Assembly: GCA_029582155.1 (NCBI GenBank)
Contig: CM055906.1
Span: 11,403,101-11,467,100, forward strand
Source of the DNA: Panopea generosa
Taxonomy: Eukaryota > Mollusca > Bivalvia > Adapedonta > Hiatellidae
Direction: 5' to 3'
Length of the DNA stretch: 64,000 bases
The translations under genes were made by a program, and so were the position numbers. Shown here piece by piece: positions 1-14,100 of the stretch. The notes beneath the pieces are model-generated. The model ran no database searches and was not told the DNA's origin. It worked only from the letters and a program-made list of their open reading frames with translations. Each line of letters begins with the position of its first letter. Position 1 is the stretch's first letter.

Positions 1-1732
1 TTTTATTATATTTTTATGGCAATAATATTCTAATATAGGATAGAAACATATATTTGAAATGCACCTTAATGGATAGTTGGATACCCCCGATTTATCAGCA
101 TGTTATTTCAACAAATAAAATCCCCATTTAAAACGGTTTAAATCTTAACATAGATTAAAGCGTGTATTTAGTACCCTGTACATGGAACCAAACTTACACA
201 TTCATTCACTTTAATTGCCACACCATTTATAAGACCTAACCATTGGATGCTTTTTAAAAGCAGCCAATTTGTTTCTTTAATTTATGTACAAAATAAACCA
301 TTTTAAGTGAGCATTTTATAAAAGCTTTGTTGAAAGAAGAAGCTGAAAAAAACACTTTACCATTTCATTGTTTTGCTTACTTTCATAAAGCCTTACTATA
401 CACTGCGATCTATTTCTAGTTGTCTTGATCTGATAAATGGGCGTGACACACTTTATTAAGTGTTCCGTTCCGACTGATTGCATACATACTACATAGACTT
501 CACGTGATTGGGAGGTAAATGAATCAACTGAAAGGTAATGCCGACACCTTGGTCAGTAGTCGATTTTAAATCTTGTGGAAAACAATCTCGGATCAAGAAA
601 TTTCACAGGACACCGCATTCTACATTGAGGCGGAGTAACCTTCAAATGATTCGTTCTGATTGGCTTACCTGTACACACCTCCAGGTCACACTTGCGGATG
701 ATTGACAAGTCTGTGAAATAGGTCAATTGATCACGGGGTCACATGTTTAATTACTGATGGGCTTGTGTAATGGGTGGGAAGACATTGATCTTAGACTGGT
801 TTATGAAAAAAATCTGATATATGTTTATATAGGTATAATATACACATGGTTATTTCTTGGCGGTAACTTTTATTAATAATAAAGCTCTTGACGCTAACCG
901 AGACCCGTAAATGTCACACTTTCATAATTTAATGAATCTTTAAGGCTATCATATGTTGTTATTTTATGTAGAAGGCATTTGTTACAGGTTATTTGAAAAA
1001 GAATACGAAATAATTGAATCTTTAAAGCACGTGTAATTATTACGACTTTGTGAATATTTACCCCTTCACCGGTTTGTTTACACTTTGGTCGGTCCAAGCA
1101 CAAGTAGAATGTAAATGCAGATACATCAATATCGTTTTCTTACTTTTTACGTAATTAAAACCGTGACAACACTTGTGTGAGGTTAGTTTATTCTTGATTT
1201 CGAATGTGTACGAATGTGTGTATTTTGCAAAGTATTTTGCAATGTGATTTCGGCAAAACAAATTCAGACTTTATACGTGCCAAAATATGACTCGTGTGAC
1301 AAAACAGCACAGGTTAAAAACAGGAACTTATTTTATCGCTGTAATGCATTCAGTGTTTGGTTGATTGCAGTGACGACCAAAACATAATTGCAGTCAATTT
1401 ACATTTGCGTACGCAAAACGTTGACTATTAAAGGTAAATTGGTTGTAGATGCACTGAACATTTAGCTTGTGAGTAGTTTGGAAATTATGTTTACTGACTG
1501 CTGTGTAATACTTACATTTACAGATATGCTGTTCTCTCTCTCTCTCTCTCTCTCATTCTCTCTCATTCTCCCTCCCTCTCTCTCTCTTTTCTTTCTCTTT
1601 CTCTCTCTCATATTTTACCATTTATTTTTGTGATATGTACCTTCACCTTCTCTGTTATCATACACTCTCTACATTTATTTTCAGAAGAAAGACACAACAA
1701 AAATATTGTAACCTTCTAAAACAGCGTACACC
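1..1732. other. 5' flank / upstream of SLC27, no gene seen
   Basis: AT-rich, with no supported coding sequence. A CT-rich stretch (about 1531-1612) precedes an acceptor-like TTTTCAG at about 1678-1684. The promoter and any non-coding first exon probably lie here or beyond the window. Confidence 0.5.
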
Positions 1733-2102
1733 ATGCCATCAAAACGAGATAAAATCCTTCTTGGTGCAGCGGGAACAATAGGAGCAGGGGTTGTGACATG
1801 GCGTACTATGTTTCCGTGGATAGGTTATGATCTCAAAATGATAAAGCATGGACGCAAGGCCGGGCAGATGTTGTTGCGTGACCATGAGACTGGCCGCTAT
1901 TTAATATCCATGTTTGAAGAGGCCGTCATCAAACACCCAAAGAAACCATTTGTGATCTTTGAAGACAAGATTTATACATATGAGTTTGTGGCAGAGCAGG
2001 TTAATAGAGTTGCTAACATTGCTGCAGAATGGGGAATAAAAGTTGGTGAATGTGTCGCCATTATGATAGAAAATGAACCAGCCTTCATTTGGACATTTCT
2101 AG
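1733..2102 (+). CDS. SLC27A2-like: SLC27 exon 1 (start codon, N-terminal region)
   Basis: Encodes residues 1-123 plus one base. The ATG at 1733 is the first in the exon and gives a short hydrophobic segment before the conserved block that leads to [14 protein letters not shown] and [11 protein letters not shown], typical of SLC27. The donor is CTAG|GTATGG. An acceptor-like TTTTCAG at about 1678-1684, preceded by a CT-rich tract, suggests that this coding exon begins shortly upstream and that a separate non-coding 5' exon lies outside it. That 5' exon was not located. Confidence 0.93.
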
Positions 2103-5100
2103 GTATGGAGAACTCAGTTTTATTACAGACTTAATTGTTTTAAGCATATTACCTCTTTGTCCCTCTGCCTTTATAATTTGTCTTTGCAATATATAATTGA
2201 TTGATTGATTGATTGAATATTTAGCATCATTTAAATGTCGCCTATGGCTAAGGCTATAATGAATTAATTGTTAGATTATCATCCCTACCCACCCGCTAAT
2301 TTTGATGGCTGCCCCAACCCTTTTTATTTTCATTTTTTTTTTAAAAAACAAATATTTGATAATAAAAAAATCCTCCCCACTACCCTCACCACTACTCCAC
2401 TCCCCTTTTAAGAAAAATTTGGATGATAATCTAGCAATTAATTTATAATGACCTAACAGACAATATGTTAACCTAACAACTATTTCCGAGGATTGTGGAG
2501 TGTTAACACTTACTTGAGTACACCTATTTCTGTGATTAACTGATAACTTTCCCACTTGAATCAGCAATATGAGATGAATGATAATGAGACACAATGTCAT
2601 ATATCAATCATCATAGAGACGGGGTTCAAGCTAACAACTTACCCCTAGATTCATAGTCAGACATGCTACCAATTGAGCTAAGCAGGCCCTAACCTGGACT
2701 TTGTACATGTGTAAAGGCAGCTAAATAAAAATGCAAATTTCATAATTAATTGTGACATTTGGACTTTTGATATTAAGGTCATTGGCTGAGTTATCTTCAC
2801 ACATGTATGTAGTATAAAAAAATAAACTTAATTGTAACATAAGCAGACATGAAATTTAAAGGCACTCAAAGTAGATTTAAAAAAAATGAAAGAATATAGA
2901 ATACATTAAATAAGATATTTTTGTTTAAAAAAAATTCAAAATATTTGTGATGTATACGCATTTTCCTGCACCAATCACAGAAGGCCTTTGAAAACAGTGC
3001 AGGAAGAATTCAGATTGCTCATAACGAGCAATCTGAACACTTCCTGCACAGTTTTCTACTCTTTCAGTTAATATAAATATAATTCACCCATTGCTGATAT
3101 GTGGTGAATTAATGCTTTCAATATGAGAGGTGTCCAAAGGCGTCTATATGAAGTAAAAGGTTAAATAAGATATTTTTGTTTTAAAAACTTCAAAACATTT
3201 ATGTGACATATGATAATTACATGAACATGTAATTGTGACATTGTAAGATAAAGAACAGGTAAAAGTTGAGATCATTTGAATCAATAAGATTATAAGTTGC
3301 AAACAGTTTCATTCTTAAACTTATAGTTAGATTTTCAGCCTGTTGAAATGTTTGTGTTTTTCAATGCTTATGTTAATATTATGGTGCATATTTCAGGTCT
3401 ACAGAAACTTGGTATAGCAGTGGCATTTATCAATTTCCACATCAAAGGAGCACCATTAATTCACACACTGAAAGCATGTGAGGCTAAAGTTCTGATTTTA
3501 GGCAAAGGTAAAGCAATTTCTAATCACATAAGTAGCATGAGTAATATCAATGGTTGATCTACTCTTTAAGAAATCCAGCACTCCCGCATTCCACTAAACT
3601 CCCATATTTTATTATAATCCACTGTAATATGCATGTTTGCCTTTTCAGCTGAATGTATCTGTGTTGGAAGAGGTTTAAATTTTGTTCATACCTTGGGGCA
3701 GCTTCCCTTGGGTCTCGATCATATCTAACATACTAGTTGTAGAAATTTGGTCCATTATTGAAAATTTAAAAATACATGTGATTGAGAATTGAGAGAAGGT
3801 GACAACCTAGGCCCATTGGAACCTCATGTTTTGACTAAAGTGAATGATTGGGAAGGAACTACGATGGTTATCTTGATAGATTTGGAATACGAATATCACA
3901 GGTTCAGCTCCTTTCACTGCAAATTCGATTAATAAAATAATAATAAATATATTTTTGCAAAATGTTCCTATTTTGTTGAATGTTGTTATCCAATAATTAC
4001 AACAGATGAAGGAACATGGATTCAGGATATCATGTGATGGTTGGGATGGATTTTCAACAATTGTTTAATGTGTGTTTTATGATGGGGTGGGGACATTTGG
4101 TTTAATGATGATTTATATGTCTTTACGAGGTGGAGGTAAAGAGAAGAGGGCTTAATGTATATTTATTGGTTATTTTGTGGAAGGTATGAGTTGTTAACAT
4201 CAGTTTTTAGTCAATTTAAGTATACTTAAAAAATACCAACTTATAATATGTTTTTTGTACATTCATATTAATACCCTTCATGAAATGATTTTTTTTTTCA
4301 AATTCTGTAAATATATCTTTAGTTAAACGTTAATTTTTATCTATCTTAATGATTCTACTCACTGGTTTGACGACCACACATTTTGGGGTACCCGTTGTGT
4401 CGTGGTACTTTATCAGTAAGTCCCTGGACAGTGCTTTGTGAGTCATATTCCTCATAAGAAATGGTCCTGTGAATTTGATGAGCATGTTAAAGAATTATGG
4501 GAATGTTTAATCTGTATTAAGAATAGAGTATGCTTCCAATACTACATTCCCTTCCTTTCTTTCTTAGATCATTGAAAATGATATATACATGGCATTAACA
4601 ACTTGTAAAACATAACTGATAGTCAAATTGATTGTCTTGTAGGTGACCACATCCTGGAGTCAGTAGATGAGATCCGTCACAAGTTAAATAACATGCCAAT
4701 ATTTATACAGGGCACAAACTTAATGCTTGATGAGAGGTACCAGTCTTGGGATAATCTCATGCTAGCTGCACATCCGGTTCCCATGTGTAAAAGTGCTCGT
4801 GCAGAGATGGGACTCAGCACTCCCTGCTGTTACATCTTTACATCAGGAACAACAGGTCAGTGAAACTTATCCCAATTAATTATAAAAAATAACTTACTTG
4901 CCGAGCTACAAACTCAGATAGTATGAACATGACATGAAAACAATTATGAAAATCCCCCCCTCAGTGGAAAATTCCTACCCCAGAGGGCCCTGTATAAAAA
5001 GAGGTGTTAAAAAACTGAGAGGAAAAACACTATTGTGTATATTAGTACTTAAGAAATGGTACATAACATGTCTTTCTGGTACATGTCTCTCTGGTACATA

Positions 5101-8100
5101 ACACCTCTTTCTGGTACATAACACGTTTTTCTGGTACATAACACATTCTTCTGATACATAACACATCTATCTGGTACATAACACATCTTTCTGGTACATA
5201 ACACATATTTCTTAACACATCTTTCTGGTACATAACACATATTTCTGGTACATAACACATCTATCTGGTACATAACACGTCTATCTGGTACATAACACGT
5301 CTATCTGGTACATAACACATCTATCTGGTACATAACACGTCTATCTGGTACATAACACATCTATCTGGTACATAACACATCTATCTGGTACATAACTCGT
5401 CTATCTGGTACATAACATGTCTGTCTGGTACATAACACATCTATCTGGTACATTACACATCTGTCTGATACATAACACGTCTTTCTGGTACCAAACACAT
5501 CTTTCTGGTACATAACATGTTTATCTGGTACATAACATGTCTATCTGGTACATAACACATCTTTTTGGTACATAATACATCTTTCTGGTACATAACTTGT
5601 GTTTCTAGTACATAACATGTCTTTCTGGTATATAACACATTTATCTGGTACATAACATGTCTATCTGGTATATAATACATCTTTCTGGTACATAACACGT
5701 CTATCCGGTACATAACACGTCTCTCCGGTACATAACATTCCCTGTTGATAAAATCAATTCATTTTTGCCATCTTCTGATTTAAGGTCTTCCAAAACCAGC
5801 GATTATTACACAGGCTAAGGCTGTGGGAGTCAGCAAATTCTTCCAGTTGTTCCAGTTCAACCCCGAGGATATCGTCTACACTATGACACCACTCTACCAC
5901 AGTGCTGCAGGCGGCCTGGGACTCATGAACACTCTGGATCAGGGTAACTATTACCACGTCTACATTTGTCACCTGTATATTAGGGGTCACCTGTATCTAC
6001 ATTAAGAGTCACCTGTATCTATATTAGGGGTCACTTGTATCTAAATTTGGAGTCACCTGTATCTGCATTAGGGGTCACCTGTATCTACATTTGGAGTCAC
6101 CTGTATCTACATTAGAAGTCACATGTAAATGAGTAGTCACCTGTACATTAGTGTTCACCTGTATCTACATTATGGGTCACCTGTATCTACATAAGGGTTC
6201 ACCTGTATCTACATTAGGGTTCACCTGTATCTTCATTAGGGATCATCTGTATCTATATTAAGGGTTCACCTGTGTCTGCATTAGGAGTCACCTGTATCTG
6301 CATTAGGGGTCACCTTTATCAACATTATGGTTCACCTGTATCTACATTAGGAGTCACCTATATCTTTATTAGGAGTCACTTGTATCTACATTAGGGTTCA
6401 CCTGTATCTACAATAGGAGTCACCTGTATTTATATTCGGGGTCACCGGTATCTACATTAGGAGTCACTTGTATCTACATTATGAGTCACTTGTATCTACA
6501 TTATGGTTCACCTGTATCTTCTTTAGGGGTCACCTGTATCTACATTATGGGTCACCTGTTTCTACATTATGGTTCACCTGTATCTACAATAGGGGTCACC
6601 TGTATCTACATTCGGGGGCACTGGTATCTTCATTAGGAGTCACTTGTATCTACATTATGAGTCACCTGTATCTACATTATGGGTCACCTGTATCTACATT
6701 AGGGGTCACTTGTGTCTACATTACAGTTCACCTGTATCTACATTATAGGTCACCTGTATCTACATTACAGTTCACCTGTATCTACATAATGGGTCACCTG
6801 TGTCTACATTATGGTTCACCTGTGTCTACATTATGGTTCACCTGTGTCTACATTATGGTTCACCTGTAACTACATTATGGGTCACCTGTATCTACTTAAT
6901 GGTTCACATGTATCTACATTAGGGGTCACCTGTATTTACATTATGGATCACTTGTATACATTATGGTTCACCTGTGTCTACAATAGGGGTCACCTGTATC
7001 TACATTCGGGGTCACTGGTATTTACATTAGGAGTCACCTGTATCTACATTATGAGTCACCTGTATCTACATTATGAGTCACCTGTACCTTCTTTAGGGGT
7101 CACCTGTATCTACATTATGGGTCACCTGTATCTACATTATGGGTCACCTATATCTACATTAGCGGTCACCTGTGTCTACATTATGGTTCACCTGTATCTA
7201 CATTATGGTGCACCTGTATCTACATTATGGTTCACCTGTATCTACATTAGGGGTCACCTGTATCTACATTATGGGTCACCTGTATCTACATTATGGATCA
7301 CCTGTATCTACATAAGGGGTCACCTGTATCAACAGTTACGAAAGGATGGACATTATGTAGAATAATGACGTCAAAGTATTTATTTATGACATCTTGCTTA
7401 CCTACAAGAACAGTGTCAGGGTAAAATTTTTATTTGAAGTAAACTATTTATAGAAACAATGTGCAAAGAGATTAACAGGTGTAATTTCTGGTACATACTT
7501 TTAGTATGTTGTTTAAACATACTTTTTTGCTTCATATACATGTATATGTGAAATTTTGGGCATTGAAAACAAGCATTTAAAAAGTAGACTATTTTTCTGA
7601 TGAAGGCCATAATCGAGGATCTAGCATTTGACTGAGATGAATGGAAGAAAAATAATTGATCATGAGTTCACCCATGTGTGATAGAAAAATCTCACCCTCT
7701 GGGTCAAAATTACATGCAGGAAAATCTCACGCTCTGGGTCAAAATTACATGCAGGAAAATCTCACGCTCTGGGTCAAAATTACATGCAGGAAAATCTCAC
7801 CCTCTGGGTCAAAATTACATGCAGGAAAATCTCACCCTCTGGGTCAAAATTACATGCAGGAAAATCTCACCCTCTGGGTCAAAATTATATGCAGGAAAAT
7901 CTCACGCTCTGGGTGAAAATTACATGGTCAATATTACATGCAGGAAAATCTCACCCTCTGGGTCAAAATTACATGCAGGAAAATCTCACCCTCTGGAACA
8001 AAATTACATGGTCAATATTACATGCAGGAAAATCTCACCCTCTGGGTCAAAATTACATGCAGGAAAATCTCACTCTCTGGGACAAAATTACATGCAGGAA

Positions 8101-11100
8101 AATCTCACCCTCTGGGTCAAAATTACATGGTCAATATTACATGCAGGAAAATCTCACCCTCTGGGTCAAAATTACATGCAGGAAAATCTCACCCTCTGGG
8201 TCAAAATTATATGCAGGTAAATCTCACCCTCTGGGTCAAAATTACATGGTCAATATTACATGCAGGAAAATCTCACCCTCTGGGTCAAAATTACATGCAG
8301 GAAAATCTCACCCTCTGGGTCAAAATTATATGCAGGAAAATCTCACTCTCTGAGTCAAAATTATATGCAGGAAAATCTCACCCTCTGGGTCAAAATTACA
8401 TGCAGGAAAATCTCACCCTATAAGTCAAAATTACATGCATGAAACACTGCAGAACTTTGTCCCTGCATTTAATTTTGACCCAGATGGTGAGATATATCTA
8501 TCCTACATGGATACTCATGATGGATTATAAGAATGTTACATGGGTTTGAGGTTCTTATAGAAAAATCCGTCCCGAGGGATAACTGTTTTGGCGGGAACAA
8601 GGCTCTATCCAAGCCGAAAAAGTAATGACTTATTCTTTGTCTTGCATACCAAATACTTTTGATAATTATTTAAACTTAAGTTATCATTATAGATTTTACA
8701 ACAATCACTTCTAAGACGTTTATTTATATGATTCATGTCATATATTTTATACGTTACATCATCTAGATGGTTCCAACGTCACAAGTGAGAATCTCATCTC
8801 GGCCCTAGGGTGAGATAGAAATATCTAATCCCGGTAAAAATACAGATATCCTTATCCGGTATGCAAGAATCTTATATCTTATAATCTTAGACTTTCATAT
8901 TGTTTACATAATGTTTCATAATTCAGGGGCGACAATGGTATTGCGGCGTAAATTTTCTGCACATCATTACTTTGAGGATGTGAGAAAGCACAACTGTACG
9001 GTAATACAATACATCGGAGAATTGTGTAGATATCTTCTCACTGTACCAGAGGTGAGACATACTTTAATTATTTTTTTGATGGTGTTTAACACCATTGTCA
9101 ACACAATACAGATTATATTTGGCACATAAGGTTATATTAGTGGATATCTCAGAATGAATTGTCATTCAGCGGGTAATTGACATACTTTCTCACAAACATT
9201 TATTTTAATTTTGATCTGTACTCGAAATAACAACCTCAGCAATGAGAGATACCAGTACAATACAGAAATAACAACCTGAGCAATAAGAGATACCAGTACA
9301 ATACAGAAATAACAACCTCAGCAATGAGAGATGCCAGTACAATACAGAAATAACAACCTCAGCAATGAGAGATGCCAGTACAATACAGAAATATACAACC
9401 ACAGCAATGAGAGATACCAGTACAATACAGAAATATACAACCACAGCAATGAAAGATACCAGTACCATACAGAAATAACAACCTCAGCAATGAGAGATAC
9501 CAGTACAATACAGAAATAACAACCTCAGCAATGAGAAATACCAGTACAATACAGAAATAACAACCTCAGCAATGAGAGTTACCAGTACAATACAGAAATA
9601 ACAACCTCAGCAATGAGAGATACCAGTACAATACAGAAATGACAACCTCAGCAATGAGAGATACCAGTACAATACATAGATAACTTCAGCAATGAGTGAT
9701 ACCTGTACAATACAGAAATAACAACTTCAGCAATGAGAGATGCCAGTACAATACAAAAATAAAGACCTCAGCAATGAGAGATACCAGTACAATACAGAAA
9801 TAACAACTTCAGCAATGAGAGATACTGGTACAATACAGAAATAACAACCTCAGCAATGAGAGATACCAGTACAATACAAAAATATAAAACCACAGCAATG
9901 AGAGATACCAGTACAATACAGATTTAACAACCTCAGCAATGAGAGATACCAGTACAATACAGAAATAACAACCTCAGCAATGAGAGATACTGGTACAATA
10001 CAGAAATAGCAACCTCAGCAATGAGAGATACCGGTACAATACAGAAATGACAACCTCAGCAATGAGAGATACCAGTACAATACAGAAATAACAACCTCAG
10101 CAATGAGAGATGCCAGTACAATACAGAAATATACAACCACAGCAATGAGAGATACCGGTATAATACATAATTAACAGCCTCAGCAATGAGAGATACCAGT
10201 ACAATACAGAAATAACAACTTTAGCAATGAGAGATACCAGTACAATACAGAAATAACAACATCAGCATTGAGAACTACCAGTACAATACAGAAATAACAA
10301 CATCAGCAATGAGAGATACCAGTACAATACAGAAATATACAACCACAGCAATGAGAGATACCAGTACAATACAGAAATAATCTCAGCAATGAGAGATACC
10401 AGCACCATACAGAAATAACAACCTCAGCAATAAGAGATACCTGTACCATGCAGAAATAACAACCTCAGCAATAAGAGATACCAATATAATACAGAAATAA
10501 CAACCTGAGCAATAAGAGATGTCAGTACAATACAGAAATATAAAACCACAACAATGAGAGATACCAGTACAATACAGAAATAACAACCACAACAATGACA
10601 GATACCAGTACAATACAGAAATAACAACCTCAGCAATGAGAGATACCGGTACAATACAGAATTAACAACCTCAGCAATGAGAGATACCAGTACAATACAG
10701 AAATAACAACTTCAGCAATGAGAGATACCAGTACAATACAGAAATATCAACCTCAGCAATGAGAGATACCAGTACAATACAGAAATAGCAACCTCAGCAA
10801 TGAGAGATACCAGTACAATACAGAAAAGTACAACCACAGCAATGAGATATACCGGTACAATACAGAAATAACAACTTCAGCAATGAGAGATACCAGTACA
10901 ATACAGAAATACCAACCTCAGCAATGAGAGATAATACAGAAGTAACAACCTCAGCAATGAGAGATACCAGTACAATACAGAAATAACAACCTCAGCAATG
11001 AGAGATACCAGTACAATACAGAAATAACAACCTCAGCAATGAGAGATACCAGTACAATACAGAAATATACAACCACAGCAATGAGAGATATCGATACAAT

Positions 11101-14100
11101 ACAGAAATAACAACCTCAGCAATGAGAGATACCAGTACAATACAGAAATAACAACCTCAGCAATGAGAGTTACCAGTACAATACAGAAATAACAACCTCA
11201 GCAATGAGAGATACCAGTACAATACAGAAATAACAACCTCAGCAATGAGAGATACCAGTACAATACAGAAATAACAACCTCAGCAATAAGAGATACCAGT
11301 ACAATACAGAAATATACAACCACAGCAATGAAAGATACCAGTACAATACAGAAATAACAACTTCAGCAATGAGAGATACCAGTACAATACAGAAATATAC
11401 AACCTCAGCAATGAGAGATACCAGTACAATACAGAAATAACAACCTCAGCAATGAGAAATACCGGTACAATACAGAAATAACAACCTCAGCAATGAGAGA
11501 TACCAGTACAATACAGAAATAACAACCTCAGCAATGAGAGATACCAGTACAATACAGAAATAACAACCTCAGCAATGAGAGATACCAGTACAATACAGAA
11601 ATAACAACCTCAGCAATGAGAGATACCGGTACAATACAGAAATATACAACCACAGCAATGAGAGATACCAGTACAATACAGAAATAACAACTTCAGCAAT
11701 GAGAGATACCAGTACAATACAGAAATAACAACCTCAGCAATGAGAGATACTGGTAAATGATTTTAAGATTGAGCATTAAACCACTGGACTATGGAGAACC
11801 CTGAGACATATTTAAATATAACCTTGATTGGATCTTTGGTTAAGATCATGAAATAAACACCAATTATGTCATAGGGCACTAACAGCATCATTGTTGTGAA
11901 CACAGTTGAGTGGTCTCAGGCAGGGACTGTATATTTCATATGTAGCACGGGCACCTAGAACATAATTAACAAAATGCAGTCTAATTTGTTCATGCGGCCA
12001 CCTCTTTTAAGCGGTTATCTGTTTTAAATGGCCACTTCAAATTCCCCCCCTGTAAATTGCTTATATAAAGTACATGTGTTTAACGGTCACCTCAGCAGTC
12101 AGTCTATTTCTTCCCAAACAGTGCCCATAAGTGACCAGCTGCCATGTGGCCGCCGACCATTGTCACACCTTTTTGCTGGCAGCTATTCAAATCATATTGT
12201 ATTATCCCGTGATAACTGATCAATGACGCTTCTGTTAAAGAATGTCATTCACAGTCAATGAATGCAACATGTCACCTTGACATTAGCTGTACATAACTAT
12301 GGTTTAGGTTGGCACCACCAGTCCACAATACATGATTTCAGTCAATTTTTTGTTCTCATTTCTTTAAAGAACTGTGATATCTAGTGAAAATTTTGACAAA
12401 GTATCAGATGTTCATTTTTATATGGATTTTGATACTTTTAAACCTCTGAGTATTTGGATCAAATTCCGAGATTTGGGAAAAGACACTTTCTTGAACAATC
12501 ATGAACACTTTTACAAGCAAATTGATTTAAAAACCTTGGAAATACGTGTAAACCTCAGAGTATTTGGACAAAAATCCAATAAACTTTGAAAAAATTGCGA
12601 ATTCCATGTGTGTTTTTTTTTATAATCTTCGAAAATATTACACAACTCTTGGAAATGTATACCCATGGTGTTAGTGCTGCCATGGCCCTATAAGGGGATA
12701 AGGCGTATTAAGCCGTGCCAGTATGACAAAAGGTTGTTGGAACATCTGCATCTCTCAGTATGCCTGATATGCATTTTTCTGCAAGGAATGTGATACAGTT
12801 ATTAGCAAATTTCACAATTTTGCTTATTTTTTACCTTGGCAAAGTCTTCCTCGTAATTTGATCCCTAGTGATCCTTTCAATGCGTCCTTTAGTGTTCCTT
12901 TCAATGCATCCCTTCCCGGTGTAAATTTTCCAATGGTTGTATTAATTTTCCAAGGATTATAAACATGATAAAGAAAAAATCACATAGAATTATCAACTTT
13001 TCCAAAGTTTTTTTTGTTCAAGGTTTTTTTTTTTTTCAGAAGTGAAATTCCAAGGCTGATGATTAAAATCTTGGTAATTTTTCCGTTGATATGTTGTTTA
13101 AAAGCATGTTCATTAAAAGAACTTGGAATATTCATATTAGAATGTCAGAGTTCTACAAAGTTTTGTTTCAGATGTCATTTAAACAACAGAAAATATCGGA
13201 ATATTGAAAGAATTTCCGTGGTCTTTATACCAGTATCCGCAATGTAGTTTTAGGACTTACACCTTGGTAAATTGTCCTTTGTTCTTTCATTAACCTTTTT
13301 ATTGTAGACACGTTAGCTCCCCCATTTCCTTGAATCTTAAAGAAACTTGCACAGAAGCAAGCGCCTACATCAAGCTAGATTACCAGAAAACAAATTTTAC
13401 AGTTTTTATTGTTTCCGATGGTTTTCTTTAGGCATAGTACCATCATTGGAAAAAGGAAGTGCTTCTGTGGGGTAGCTGCATAATGGCGGTTATTCGTTTT
13501 TTCTTCTTTAAAAGTGCATTTTCCTTATTTTAATGCTATTTTGAATGGCATTATTGATGTATTTTGAACATTTTGACAGCATTGTCATGTTTGAATTGAT
13601 GCTTGGAAATTGGGGTATGAATATATGATTTCGGAAGTCTACTTTCACTTTGTCAACAGTGTGCACACTGAGCAGAAAAAAAATCTCTTATATGGCACAT
13701 GACCCCTACTTTTCTCATCATATTTTGATAGTGCAGAGGTTGACAAACAGTAAAATGTAAGTTTCACTTCTTTCATTTGGCCTTCAATCTTTTATTATTT
13801 ACTATAGAATAAAGAACAAAAATCAATGTTGGGTTTACACCTTTATCCAATGAGCGAGACACTTACCAGAGGTAATTAACCACCCACTCACAATTTTCCG
13901 GGTTTTTTTCTTCAGAAAACTTCTTTTTTGGGGAGGAGTGTTCGTAAAACAAATAATAAAAAAAAATTATGGCCTTAGAAAGATTAAAAAAATGGAAGTG
14001 ATTTTCATTTATATAAGTTTTGTTTTCCTTAGGAAAATTATAAATTAATGATAAAATCTGATTTATTTTTGAACATTGTTTTAGTAATGAATCCATATGT

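Noticed and set aside
5058..11753. CRISPR-like arrays (regular repeats)
   Set aside because: Units are contiguous tandem copies without unique spacers, in a eukaryotic intron; these are minisatellites.
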